DNA of 8,847 nt, taken from NCBI GenBank assembly GCA_029259455.1, contig JAPDIT010000050.1, positions 1 to 8,847 on the forward strand. The letters run 5' to 3'. The translations under genes and the position numbers were made by a program. Below are positions 1 through 6,395 of this stretch, piece by piece (within the stretch, counting starts at the first letter, position 1; each line of letters begins with the position of its first letter). The DNA comes from Archaeoglobi archaeon (lineage in GTDB: Archaea; Halobacteriota; Archaeoglobi; Archaeoglobales; Archaeoglobaceae). The notes beneath the pieces were generated by a model. That model saw only the letters and a program-made list of their open reading frames with translations. It had not been told where the DNA came from and did not search any database.

Positions 1-230
1 AGGTTAAACCTCACAAAAGCCTGGACCGATCAATGCGTTCCGGTACAAGCTCCCTCAGGAGAGGGTTATGTGGTTTGTGAGGAGGTGGTGGGATGGGAAG
101 GTGTAAATGCAATTTGGGATACCACACGATTTGGCTTCATTGTTTTTCAGCGAAATAACCCAAGGTAAAGCAATTGAAACCTTGTTAGATCTCTCCCTTG
201 GAATGAGAGATTTGGCAAAATAAATCTTTT
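1..230. other. Left-edge region with no identifiable gene
   Basis: No convincing gene is visible here. On the plus strand one frame is open from the left edge to a TAA at 166-168 (55 codons), with no recognisable family. A second frame holds a 38-codon ORF at 107-223, listed separately. The minus strand has no start codon in its longest open stretch. A 9-base inverted repeat, CCTCACAAA (9-17) and TTTGTGAGG (74-82), and a small hairpin CCCTC-AGGA-GAGGG (52-65) are present, but either could be chance. The stretch may be the 3' end of an upstream gene plus intergenic sequence. Confidence 0.4.
107..223 (+). CDS. Possible 38-aa small ORF, unrecognised
   Basis: This ATG-to-TAA frame would encode 38 residues beginning MQFGIPHDLASLFF. 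The composition is plausible for a soluble amphipathic-helix peptide: Leu, Ser and Glu are spread along the middle segment and the end is RDLAK. AAGGTG lies at 98-103, three bases before the ATG, and a stop codon in the same frame (104-106) directly abuts the start. I do not recognise a family. A competing plus-strand frame, open from the left edge to 168, overlaps most of it, so at most one of them is likely to be real. The ORF may be an antisense or chance frame. Confidence 0.2.
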   Translation: MQFGIPHDLASLFFSEITQGKAIETLLDLSLGMRDLAK

Positions 231-563
231 TCAGAAATTGAGTGACTCAACGGGCTGGAGGCTCAGTTTCGGCCTTTCGTTCGTTGCAAAGGAAATGTAC
301 CTGTATACCCTATACATCAGCGAAACGTAACCGTTCATAAACTCCGCTGCACCTCTATGTCTCTTTCCGAGAATCAGAGTATACAGAAAGAGGAATATCC
401 ATAATACACCCACCACAATCCCCAGCACATTCAAAACCAGCCCGTAAAAGATGCCGAGTGGTATTCTAAGGAGTGCCTCGGTTCGTTCTCCCATGCAGAA
501 GTATAGCAATGAACACATATAACTTTTTGGGTAACTTTCCGAAGAGTTGAACTTTAAGAACAC
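231..563 (-). CDS. Small integral membrane protein, DUF4389-like
   Basis: The predicted protein has up to 110 residues. Its core reads ERTEALLRIPLGIFYGLVL, then a strongly hydrophobic segment (about residues 33-66), then LILGKRHRGAAEFMNGYVSL, MYRVYRYISFATNERP. The order 'ERxxxLLR, one or two membrane segments, GKRxxGxxxF, RVxxYxxFxTxERP' matches the DUF4389 family of short membrane proteins, whose function is unknown. The start is uncertain. The longest frame begins with GTG at 563, but the only ribosome-binding-like sequence (GAGGTG) overlaps that codon. ATG at 494 (residue 24) sits just before the conserved core and lies about 25 bases downstream of TTATATG (522-516), which fits a leaderless transcript and an 87-residue protein. 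The gene is divergent from tbp. It appears to be a single-gene unit with a TGA stop. Confidence 0.65.
   Translation of the reverse strand: MFLKFNSSESYPKSYMCSLLYFCMGERTEALLRIPLGIFYGLVLNVLGIVVGVLWIFLFLYTLILGKRHRGAAEFMNGYVSLMYRVYRYISFATNERPKLSLQPVESLNF
516..524 (-). promoter_or_regulatory. Candidate TATA box for the DUF4389-like gene
   Basis: On the minus strand the sequence reads AGTTATATG, close to an archaeal TATA element. Its centre is about 25 bases upstream of the ATG at 494, the spacing expected between a TATA box and the transcription start. If it is used, the mRNA would be leaderless and the GTG at 563 would not be the start. This rests on spacing and sequence resemblance only. Confidence 0.35.
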
Positions 564-718
564 CTCACGAAAATGAACAGATAGATAGCTTCTCCGCTAA
601 GCTGGCTCTCCTTTTTACCATATCTATGGGTATACTTACCCCTTTTCACCTAGAAACCTGAAAGCTCATGTATCTCTGTATACCTGCTAAAAAAGAGTGG
701 CTTAGAATAACTTCAGAA

Positions 719-746
719 AAATACCAAAGGTATTTATATGGTATTT
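719..746 (+). promoter_or_regulatory. Palindrome plus third half-site over tbp promoter
   Basis: A perfect inverted repeat AAATACC-AAA-GGTATTT spans 719-735. A third copy of GGTATTT lies at 740-746, exactly 11 bases (about one helical turn) after the right arm. The likely TATA box (731-739) lies between and partly within these sites, and the left arm covers the position where TFB would contact the BRE. This is the geometry of a repressor or autoregulatory operator. Which protein binds is not shown. Confidence 0.45.
731..739 (+). promoter_or_regulatory. TATA box of the tbp operon
   Basis: TATTTATAT matches the archaeal TATA consensus and is followed after about 25 bases by the expected transcription start near 760. 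That start would leave a very short leader of about ten bases containing GGTGGTG (761-767), which pairs with the 16S rRNA 3' end just before the ATG at 770. A second A/T-rich element (TTTTAAAAT, 752-760) is too close to the start codon to be the main TATA box. Confidence 0.6.
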
Positions 747-769
747 AAGTCTTTTAAAATGGTGGTGTT

Positions 770-1321
770 ATGCAGGATTACAAGATAAAAATAGAAAATG
801 TTGTAGCATCTACCCAGATTGGCGAAAACATAGATTTGAACAAAATTTCAAGGGAAATTAAAGACTCTGAATACAAGCCCAAGCAGTTTCCGGGGCTGGT
901 TTTGAGAACAAAGGAGCCGAAGGCTGCTGCTCTCGTTTTCAGAAGTGGGAAGGTTGTGTGCACAGGTTCCAAGAGTGTGGAGGATGCGAGGAGGGCTGTG
1001 AAGCAGATCGTGAAGATGCTAAAGGAAATCGGCATCTCTGTGATTGACGAACCTGAGGTAAAGGTTCAGAACATCGTCGCTTCAGCAGACCTCGGAGTTG
1101 ACCTCAATCTCAACGCAATTGCCATAGGCCTTGGGCTTGAGAACATCGAGTACGAACCTGAGCAGTTTCCGGGGCTGGTGTACAGGCTTGACAACCCGAG
1201 AGTCGTCGTTCTGATTTTTGGATCCGGCAAAATGGTTGTTACGGGCGGAAAGAGCCCGGATGATGCGAGAAAGGCTGTTGAGAGGATTTCAGAAGAGCTT
1301 AGAACCTTGGGACTGATGTAA
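770..1321 (+). CDS. tbp: TATA-box-binding protein (TBP)
   Basis: TBP is the general transcription factor that binds and bends the promoter TATA box and recruits TFB and RNA polymerase. The 183-residue protein is the classic pseudo-symmetric saddle: two direct repeats at about residues 5-88 and 97-182. Both repeats contain VASxxxG, a QFPGLVxR segment and F-x-SGKxVxTGxKSxxDARxAV. The intercalating phenylalanine pairs expected for the family appear to be F40/F57 and F133/F150. The length is normal for archaeal TBP and there is no N-terminal extension. The start is fixed by GGTGGTG at 761-767. It is the first gene of an operon: its TAA stop directly abuts the ATG of the phosphatase gene. An operator-like palindrome overlaps its promoter, so autoregulation is possible but not shown. 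Confidence 0.97.
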   Translation: MQDYKIKIENVVASTQIGENIDLNKISREIKDSEYKPKQFPGLVLRTKEPKAAALVFRSGKVVCTGSKSVEDARRAVKQIVKMLKEIGISVIDEPEVKVQNIVASADLGVDLNLNAIAIGLGLENIEYEPEQFPGLVYRLDNPRVVVLIFGSGKMVVTGGKSPDDARKAVERISEELRTLGLM

Positions 1322-2110
1322 ATGAAGCCTGACAAGAAGGGCTACATAATCGACATAGACGGGGTTATCGGCAAGAGTGTAACGCCTATTCCAGAGGGCG
1401 TTGAAGGAGTAAAGAGACTCAAGGAGCTTGGCAAGAAGGTAATCTTCGTTTCAAACAACTCAACTAGAAGCAGGAGAACTCTGCTTGAGAGACTAAAGAA
1501 TTTCGGTCTTGAAGTTGGTGAGAATGAAATTCTTGTAGCCACCTACGCAACTGCGAGGCTTATTGCAAAGGAGAAGCCGAATGCCAAGGTTTTCACGACC
1601 GGCGAGGAAGGGCTGATAGAGGAGTTGAAACTTGCAGGGCTGAAAATCGTTGATTACGATGAGGCAGAATATCTGGTTGTAGGGTCAAACAGAGGGATAA
1701 ACTTCGAATTAATGACTAAAGCCCTGAGAGCATGCTTGAAAGGTTTGAGGTATATAGCAACAAATCCCGACAGAATTTTCCCAGCGGAAGATGGTCCTAT
1801 TCCCGGAACGGGGATGATTATAGGGGCTCTTTACTGGATGACCGGGAGAGAGCCTGACGTGGTGGTTGGAAAGCCATCAGAGGTGATAATGCGTCAGGCT
1901 CTTGAAATTCTCGGTCTTGAGGCAGAGGATGTTGCAGTTGTGGGAGATCAGATAGATGTCGACGTTGCTGCTGGTAGGGCAATAGGCGCAGAAACTGTTC
2001 TGGTTCTTACGGGGGTTACAACCAAGGAGAACCTGAACCAGATGATTGAAAGGCACGGAATTGAGCCTGACTACGTTTTCAACTCCCTTAAGGATATGGT
2101 GGAAGGTTGA
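1322..2110 (+). CDS. HAD-family (NagD/IIA type) phosphatase
   Basis: The 262-residue protein is a haloacid-dehalogenase-superfamily hydrolase, predicted to remove phosphate from a small cytoplasmic metabolite using Mg2+. Visible motifs are motif I DIDGV (nucleophile D11, general acid D13), motif II FVSNNSTRSR (S44), motif III VVGKPS (K184) and motif IV VVGDQIDVDV (acidic D209, D212, D214). The cap insertion between motifs II and III, with the GTGM segment near residues 162-165, is typical of subclass IIA (NagD, 4-nitrophenylphosphatase, phosphoglycolate phosphatase-like). The true substrate cannot be read from the sequence. The ATG follows the tbp stop with no gap (TAAATG) and only a weak ribosome-binding site, suggesting translational coupling. 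The stop overlaps the region carrying the ribosome-binding site of the next gene. Confidence 0.9.
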   Translation: MKPDKKGYIIDIDGVIGKSVTPIPEGVEGVKRLKELGKKVIFVSNNSTRSRRTLLERLKNFGLEVGENEILVATYATARLIAKEKPNAKVFTTGEEGLIEELKLAGLKIVDYDEAEYLVVGSNRGINFELMTKALRACLKGLRYIATNPDRIFPAEDGPIPGTGMIIGALYWMTGREPDVVVGKPSEVIMRQALEILGLEAEDVAVVGDQIDVDVAAGRAIGAETVLVLTGVTTKENLNQMIERHGIEPDYVFNSLKDMVEG

Positions 2111-2112
2111 GA

Positions 2113-2760
2113 ATGGATACCGCAAACGACTTCAGAATTTTGCTCGCTGAGAAGGGTATTGAAGAGTTGTTGAGGGTGTCGCAGTCATTGCAGATACCGG
2201 GAAGAAAGAAGTTCATTGAAGAGCTGAAATCCATTTCTTCGGAAATTCAAAACGTGAAATACTGCTATCTGAGCGTTGATGAACTGCTTGAATTCGACAG
2301 CTTCCTGAAAATCGTTGATACTGCATGTAGCTTGAAGGACATGCTGCCAAACTCCAAGGACTACAACACCGCCTTAGCGGATTACTGGCTCGAATACATT
2401 GCCTACCTTCCTGAACTCATGAAGAGGGGCGAAATAGAGAGAATCGGAGAGGCAATAAGATACTTTGCCGGTGAAATAATTTCGAGAAGTGAGCTTGACG
2501 GCTTGTGGCTGTGCATTTTTGACTATGGTGACAGGCTGGAGGTTGTTACCAACAGTGAAGAGTACAAGCAGGGAAAGAAGGCTGTTGTAGCTCACCTCCC
2601 ACCAAGAAGGTTTGGCAAGGTTGTCAGCAGAGGCATGTTCGTTCTGCAGCACGACAGAACTGTGAAGAAAGGGGAGCTTGATCTATCGGACATTAGGAGC
2701 ATAAGAAAGTGGCTCGGAGAAGTTGAGTCGATTTTAATGGACTTAATAAAAAGTAAATAA
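2113..2760 (+). CDS. Predicted RNA-binding protein with C-terminal EMAP-like domain
   Basis: The N-terminal half (about residues 1-120) is helical and charged and is not otherwise recognised. The C-terminal part, from about residue 130, reads LEVVTNSEEYKQGKKAVVAH followed by LPPRRFGKVVSRGMFVL. This matches the strand pattern and the 'G..V.VA.LPPR...G..SRGM' signature of the EMAPII/Arc1p-type tRNA-binding OB fold, as in archaeal proteins annotated 'predicted RNA-binding protein with C-terminal EMAP domain'. The role is probably tRNA or RNA binding; the partner is unknown. I chose the ATG at 2113 (215 residues) because GGTGG at 2098-2102 is about ten bases upstream. A TTG at 2107 would add two residues but overlaps the upstream stop. 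It is the last gene of the tbp operon, and its TAA is 4 bases from the converging end of cdhE. Confidence 0.7.
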   Translation: MDTANDFRILLAEKGIEELLRVSQSLQIPGRKKFIEELKSISSEIQNVKYCYLSVDELLEFDSFLKIVDTACSLKDMLPNSKDYNTALADYWLEYIAYLPELMKRGEIERIGEAIRYFAGEIISRSELDGLWLCIFDYGDRLEVVTNSEEYKQGKKAVVAHLPPRRFGKVVSRGMFVLQHDRTVKKGELDLSDIRSIRKWLGEVESILMDLIKSK

Positions 2761-2764
2761 AAAA
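2745..2764 (-). terminator. Oligo-T terminator after cdhE
   Basis: Reading the minus strand past the cdhE stop (2767-2765) gives TTTTTT (2764-2759), ATTTAC, then TTTTT (2752-2748). Runs of T without a strong hairpin are the usual archaeal intrinsic termination signal. It lies inside the last codons of the convergent RNA-binding-protein gene. No comparable T-run follows that plus-strand gene, so plus-strand transcripts may extend into cdhE as antisense. Confidence 0.55.
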
Positions 2765-4177
2765 TTACTCTTTGGGTGGCCAGTTGCTCTCAAGCCACCC
2801 CTTGATTCTTCCCGAGTCCATTGGGCCAACAAGAACTTTCCAGCCTGTCTCGTCCTCAATCGCACCTTGTAATCTTGCAGCAAGCCCCGGAATAACGAGG
2901 TACTTGTGGTTCACTTTCTCTTCAATCTTCGTTTCCTCCATGAGTTCCTTAACCTTTGAAGCTGTGAACTGCCCACCTGCAACACTCACCTCGACACCCA
3001 GTCCACCGGTGTCAAGCACAAGCAGCCATCCCTTGATTCCACCACTCGTGAGATCGCTCTCAACAGTGTAGTATGTTAGAGCGAAGTTGGTTGTGATGAA
3101 CACAGGATCGTCTGGGCTCGGATCGTTGATTGCCCTCAGTCCAGGCTCAACCTGCACGGGTGTTCTCGGGTCGGTGTATATGTTTGCTCTAAGCGTTATT
3201 GTTGGCATAACCACATGCTGGTCAATGCTTCTGAAAATCATGATGTCTCCGTACTTCACAATGAACATGCTCGCGATAACAGCCTCCCAGTATGATCTGG
3301 TAACTTCATCTCCCTCAATTAGCCATGCTGCAATGGGTGTGACCATAATTGGATAAGCAACGTCCTTGTCTTGCCCTAAAATCGCGGTTCTGCGAAGCTG
3401 GATTACCCTCTCAAAGGTTCCCTTGAGCCCCTCTCCAAGCGGCTCGGTTACTGGGTCAAGAACGATGTCCTTCACACCGGCCTGCTTGAACGTCACTGCC
3501 ATGCTCTTGAGAACGTTCAGATCCTTGGATCTCAGCGTTACGGGAACTTTGTATTCAAGAGCCATCTTCAGAAACTCCTTCCAGTTCTCTTCAGTTGCCG
3601 CGTACATCAGAGGCCTCTGGTCAGCAACCTCTTCAAGAGCTGCTTTCATGCATTCCGGATCAAGGGCAACAAGAATCATGGGCTTACCGTAGGATGCGAC
3701 CTTCTTCACGACCTCTCTGTACCTCTTTGGATCTCCAGATGTGCATCTCACAGCAAAGCCATCAAGAGTCAGGTATTTTCCAACGTAGAACTTCTTGTAG
3801 GTTACAATCTTCTCGCATCTCTCTTCTAAGGCCTTGTCATCCATCGTGTCCCATACATCGAAGAAGAAGCCTGTCGGGTTGAAGAAAGTGAGTTCATGTC
3901 TGTGTAGAACTTCCTCTCCACCAATCTTTACAGCATTCTCTCCGACACCGATTACAACCTCTGCAATTTCTGGAGCTGTAAGCTCAAGAAGTTCTTCAAG
4001 CTTCTTCTTGACCTTTGGATTCTTCTCAGCTTCCTCAACGAGTGGCTTGCAGTCGAGAGGCGTTACTGATCTGTCGATGATGTGGGCTGCAAAGCTCATG
4101 CAGGTATCGAACCCACACTCTCCGCAGTTTGTTCTTGGCAGGTAGTTGTAAACCTCAAGCGGGCTCTTTACTTTCAT
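2765..4177 (-). CDS. cdhE: ACDS gamma subunit, corrinoid/Fe-S protein large subunit
   Basis: CdhE is the large subunit of the corrinoid iron-sulfur protein. With CdhD it carries the methyl group between tetrahydropterin and the A-cluster of CdhC. The 470 residues begin with a [4Fe-4S] domain, PRTNCGECGFDTC, then C43 in TPLDCKPL (ligands C18, C21, C26, C43). A TIM-barrel methyltransferase-like region follows (about residues 90-320), and a C-terminal corrinoid-binding domain ends in VGPMDSGRIKGWLESNWPP. The length is typical of the family. The ATG is fixed by GGAGGTG formed by the last codons of cdhD, followed after 3 untranslated bases by ATG. It is the last gene of the operon. The Fe-S cluster probably serves for reductive reactivation of Co(I), as in characterised homologs. 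Confidence 0.95.
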   Translation of the reverse strand: MKVKSPLEVYNYLPRTNCGECGFDTCMSFAAHIIDRSVTPLDCKPLVEEAEKNPKVKKKLEELLELTAPEIAEVVIGVGENAVKIGGEEVLHRHELTFFNPTGFFFDVWDTMDDKALEERCEKIVTYKKFYVGKYLTLDGFAVRCTSGDPKRYREVVKKVASYGKPMILVALDPECMKAALEEVADQRPLMYAATEENWKEFLKMALEYKVPVTLRSKDLNVLKSMAVTFKQAGVKDIVLDPVTEPLGEGLKGTFERVIQLRRTAILGQDKDVAYPIMVTPIAAWLIEGDEVTRSYWEAVIASMFIVKYGDIMIFRSIDQHVVMPTITLRANIYTDPRTPVQVEPGLRAINDPSPDDPVFITTNFALTYYTVESDLTSGGIKGWLLVLDTGGLGVEVSVAGGQFTASKVKELMEETKIEEKVNHKYLVIPGLAARLQGAIEDETGWKVLVGPMDSGRIKGWLESNWPPKE

Positions 4178-4180
4178 TCA

Positions 4181-5539
4181 TCACACCTCCATGAAGATCC
4201 ATTCTCCCGGATCTTCTATGCTCTCCTTCACTTTTCCACCGAGGGTGTTGAAGACCTCCTTGAGCACAGCCACAGCAACAGGATGCATCATCATGAAGAG
4301 GTCAACTCCCGCAAGTGAGAGAGTTAGACCCGTTATGATCTCCCAGATCGGACCTCTCAGCTCTCTCGGCCCCCATGGCGTGTCATCTTCAATCGGCGAG
4401 TCTTTCATCCATGCCTCTCTCGCTCCCCAAGCATTGGTTGTTCCGCTCGATATCGGGAAGTTGAGATCAGTATCGCCCTTCAATCCACTTATTCTGATCC
4501 TCTCCATGTTTGTGAAAGCATAATCCAAACCGTAACCAAGGGCTGCTGTTGTTGGATCCATAACGATGCTGTTCCTCGGCAGTTCGGCCCTCTTCAGCAG
4601 GTATCTGTTTAACGTCTTCTGGTTGTTTATGTCCATCTGGGTCCAGCTGAGCACCACATGCCCGTATTTCTTGGCGGCGTTGGCGATCCCCTCCCAGTCC
4701 ATGTCGAGAGTTGCTGAGGCAAGCATGATTCTCTCCCCCTCTGCAACCTCTGCCGCCTTCTCAAGAACTTCTGGGTCTTTCTCCTTGTTACCGCTTCCAC
4801 CAACAATGATTGGACACTTTACCGCCTGCAAAACATCCTCAAGAACCTTCACAGCCTCGCTTGCCGGGGTGTTGTCCAGCAATGGATCAGTACTGATGAG
4901 GTGGAGCGTTACGAGGTCAGCACCGAACTTCTTGACACACTTCTTAGCCCACTCTGCTGGGTTGTCCAGCACATCCCCATAATGCACCCTCACAGCCTTT
5001 GCAAGGGCTGGTGGTCTGTCGAAGACATCAACTGCTATTGCAGGCAGGTGGGGTTGTGGAGCATCAAAGGTGTAGAAGGCCAGACTCCTCTCACCGCCAA
5101 GGGTGATAGTGTAGTCTCTGCTTCCTCCATCCGCCTTAGTTGCACCCAGAACAACCTCTTCAATCTTACTCGGATATTCCTCTTTGTAAGGTTCAAACTT
5201 TGCCTTTACGAGCTCTGTCGGAAGCTTGAGCTCCTCAACTGCCGGAGCAGCTTCAGGTACAGGAGCAGCTACCTGGGGCTGTGCAGCAAAGGGTGTGGGT
5301 ATGCCAAGAGCTGCAGAAAGTCTTTGCAGGTATCCAAGCGCCATGTTTGCGTGATACAGGAAGTTGCCGAATTCTGAAAGCATTGAGTACAGAGGGGCTA
5401 TTGCAGACAGGTCTATAGATGAGCCTTCAAGCTCTATTTCGAGGTCTCCCTCAATCTTTACCCCCTCAATCTCCTCTACATTATACTTTTTCAGCAATTC
5501 CAAAAACTCCTCAAGCGTGAACTTTTTCAAATCAATCAC
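4181..5539 (-). CDS. cdhD: ACDS delta subunit, corrinoid/Fe-S protein small subunit
   Basis: CdhD pairs with CdhE in the corrinoid protein of the acetyl-CoA decarbonylase/synthase complex. The 452-residue protein has an N-terminal region (1-80) with an alternating-strand segment GVKIEGDLEIELEG (26-39). Next comes an Ala/Pro/Gln-rich linker (about 82-101, for example AAQPQVAAPVPEAAPA), then a TIM-barrel domain from about 120 to the end, with segments such as VGGSGNKEKDPEVLEKAAEV and IVMDPTTAALGYGLDY. The start is GTG at 5539, overlapping the cooC stop in a GTGA junction. The local AAGGCGAGGTGA sequence supports initiation there. There is no Fe-S motif, as expected for the small subunit. The linker suggests the N-terminal part moves relative to the barrel. 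Confidence 0.94.
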   Translation of the reverse strand: MIDLKKFTLEEFLELLKKYNVEEIEGVKIEGDLEIELEGSSIDLSAIAPLYSMLSEFGNFLYHANMALGYLQRLSAALGIPTPFAAQPQVAAPVPEAAPAVEELKLPTELVKAKFEPYKEEYPSKIEEVVLGATKADGGSRDYTITLGGERSLAFYTFDAPQPHLPAIAVDVFDRPPALAKAVRVHYGDVLDNPAEWAKKCVKKFGADLVTLHLISTDPLLDNTPASEAVKVLEDVLQAVKCPIIVGGSGNKEKDPEVLEKAAEVAEGERIMLASATLDMDWEGIANAAKKYGHVVLSWTQMDINNQKTLNRYLLKRAELPRNSIVMDPTTAALGYGLDYAFTNMERIRISGLKGDTDLNFPISSGTTNAWGAREAWMKDSPIEDDTPWGPRELRGPIWEIITGLTLSLAGVDLFMMMHPVAVAVLKEVFNTLGGKVKESIEDPGEWIFMEV

Positions 5540-6312
5540 CTCGCCTTTACTGACAAATTGAGCATTAAACTAGCTACTTCCCTCATTTTCCTATAAACTT
5601 CCGAATTCTTGTCTATTTCGCTCACAGGATCTCCTCTCAGGTCGAGTTCAGCCACGCTGGTGTCGTATGGCAGCACGGCAAGCAGCTCCAAACCCTCCTC
5701 TTTCACAAATTTTCTTATCGCCCTCTCCGCATCCTCCGATGCAATTTTGTTTGCAATCAGGAAGATCTTCTTGAAATTCAGCCTGAGCTCCTCTGCAAGC
5801 TCCTTGATTCTCTTCGCTGTTGCAAGCCCTTTCCTTGACATATCGGTTACGATGATTATGTAATCCGCTGAATCTATCGTTTTCCTGCTGAAATGCTCCA
5901 GACCGGCTTCGGTATCAATTATAATGTAGTCGTAGTGTCTCATCAGTCTTCTCAGCACTCCACGCAGTAGGGAATTGGCAAAACAGTAACATCCTTCCCC
6001 CTCTGGCCTTCCCATTACCAGAAGGTCATAACGTGGGCATTCGCAGATAGCCTCAGCGTAAATCTTTCCTTCCAGCCACTGCTCCTTGTTCATGGTTCCC
6101 ATTTCATCCCTGCTAACCTGAAAGAGTTCTCTGATCTCACCGAGAGTTTTTTTTATCTGATCCTCTACACCGAGAGCTTCTGGCAGGTTGCTGTCTGGAT
6201 CTGCGTCAACTGCGAGAACGCTTGTTGTATGCTCTGAAATAAAATTAACGAGGAGGGCGGAAACCAGCGTTTTCCCGGTTCCACCCTTGCCCGCCACCGC
6301 TATCACTGTCAT
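5536..6312 (-). CDS. cooC: CooC-type nickel-insertion ATPase
   Basis: This 258-residue MinD/SIMIBI-class P-loop ATPase is predicted to assist nickel loading of CO dehydrogenase or the A-cluster, by homology to CooC. The deviant Walker A is AVAGKGGTGKT (signature lysine K9, catalytic-loop K14). The switch I region is VDADPDSNLPEALGV, the Walker B-like segment is YIIIDTEAGLEHFSR (D133), and the nucleotide-binding loop is LIANKI. A CYC motif (C108, C110) in GEGCYCFANSLLRG corresponds to the dimer-interface metal-binding CxC of characterised CooC proteins. A second pair, CEC (C90, C92), lies 16 residues before it. The start ATG at 6312 overlaps the stop of the 28-codon ORF (ATGA), with GAGGAGG (6323-6317) as ribosome-binding site. 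It sits between the CdhC and CdhD genes, as in methanogen cdh clusters. Confidence 0.92.
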   Translation of the reverse strand: MTVIAVAGKGGTGKTLVSALLVNFISEHTTSVLAVDADPDSNLPEALGVEDQIKKTLGEIRELFQVSRDEMGTMNKEQWLEGKIYAEAICECPRYDLLVMGRPEGEGCYCFANSLLRGVLRRLMRHYDYIIIDTEAGLEHFSRKTIDSADYIIIVTDMSRKGLATAKRIKELAEELRLNFKKIFLIANKIASEDAERAIRKFVKEEGLELLAVLPYDTSVAELDLRGDPVSEIDKNSEVYRKMREVASLMLNLSVKAR

Positions 6313-6395
6313 TCTTCCTCCTCTATTATCAGTTCTGGGATGTGAATCTGAGCTCCTTTAAGGATGAGCTTAACCTTCTTGCCCTCCTCCTCCAT
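6309..6395 (-). CDS. 28-aa microprotein repeating the CdhC C-terminal tail
   Basis: The ORF fills the whole gap between cdhC and cooC. Its ATG (6395-6393) overlaps the cdhC TAA by one base, and its TGA overlaps the cooC ATG as ATGA. GGGTGGG (6407-6401) gives a ribosome-binding site 5 bases upstream. The product starts MEEEGKK and ends in four glutamates. The middle, VKLILKGAQIHIPELII (residues 8-24), aligns without gaps to CdhC residues 492-508, VKLIIKDAKITIDKVIV: 9 of 17 are identical and most others conservative. That suggests a partial tandem duplication of the CdhC tail module that became, or remained, a separate frame. It could act as a free copy of a docking strand or compete with the CdhC tail. 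It could equally be a small non-functional coupling ORF. A -1 frameshift on cdhC would add this module to CdhC as a second tail, but no slippery heptamer is evident. Confidence 0.55.
   Translation of the reverse strand: MEEEGKKVKLILKGAQIHIPELIIEEEE

Larger units (their letters stand above)
564..769. promoter_or_regulatory. Divergent intergenic region upstream of tbp
   Basis: This 206-base spacer separates the minus-strand membrane-protein gene from tbp. It contains a symmetric element GGGTA-TACT-TACCC at 628-641, a second GTATACC at about 688-694, and the tbp promoter cluster at 719-760. No RNA gene or further ORF is evident. The repeated GTATACC/GGTAT-type words on both sides suggest regulatory content, but which gene each serves cannot be told from the sequence. 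Confidence 0.45.

Noticed and set aside
3..80. KPHKSL in one plus-strand frame, resembling the RPHxSL motif of DDE transposases
   Set aside because: Only six residues match, the frame stops soon after, and no terminal repeats or other transposase segments are visible.
1..100. Inverted repeat CCTCACAAA/TTTGTGAGG as a possible structured RNA or element end
   Set aside because: Nine bases with a 56-base loop is weak; no C/D-box, tRNA or other RNA signature was found.
2772..4318. Several plus-strand frames of 78-138 codons antisense to cdhE and cdhD
   Set aside because: Ser/Thr/Pro-rich shadow frames typical of the complement of real archaeal genes.
4901..5377. 158-codon plus-strand frame antisense to cdhD
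   Set aside because: cdhD is certain on the other strand; the frame has no domain and an atypical composition.
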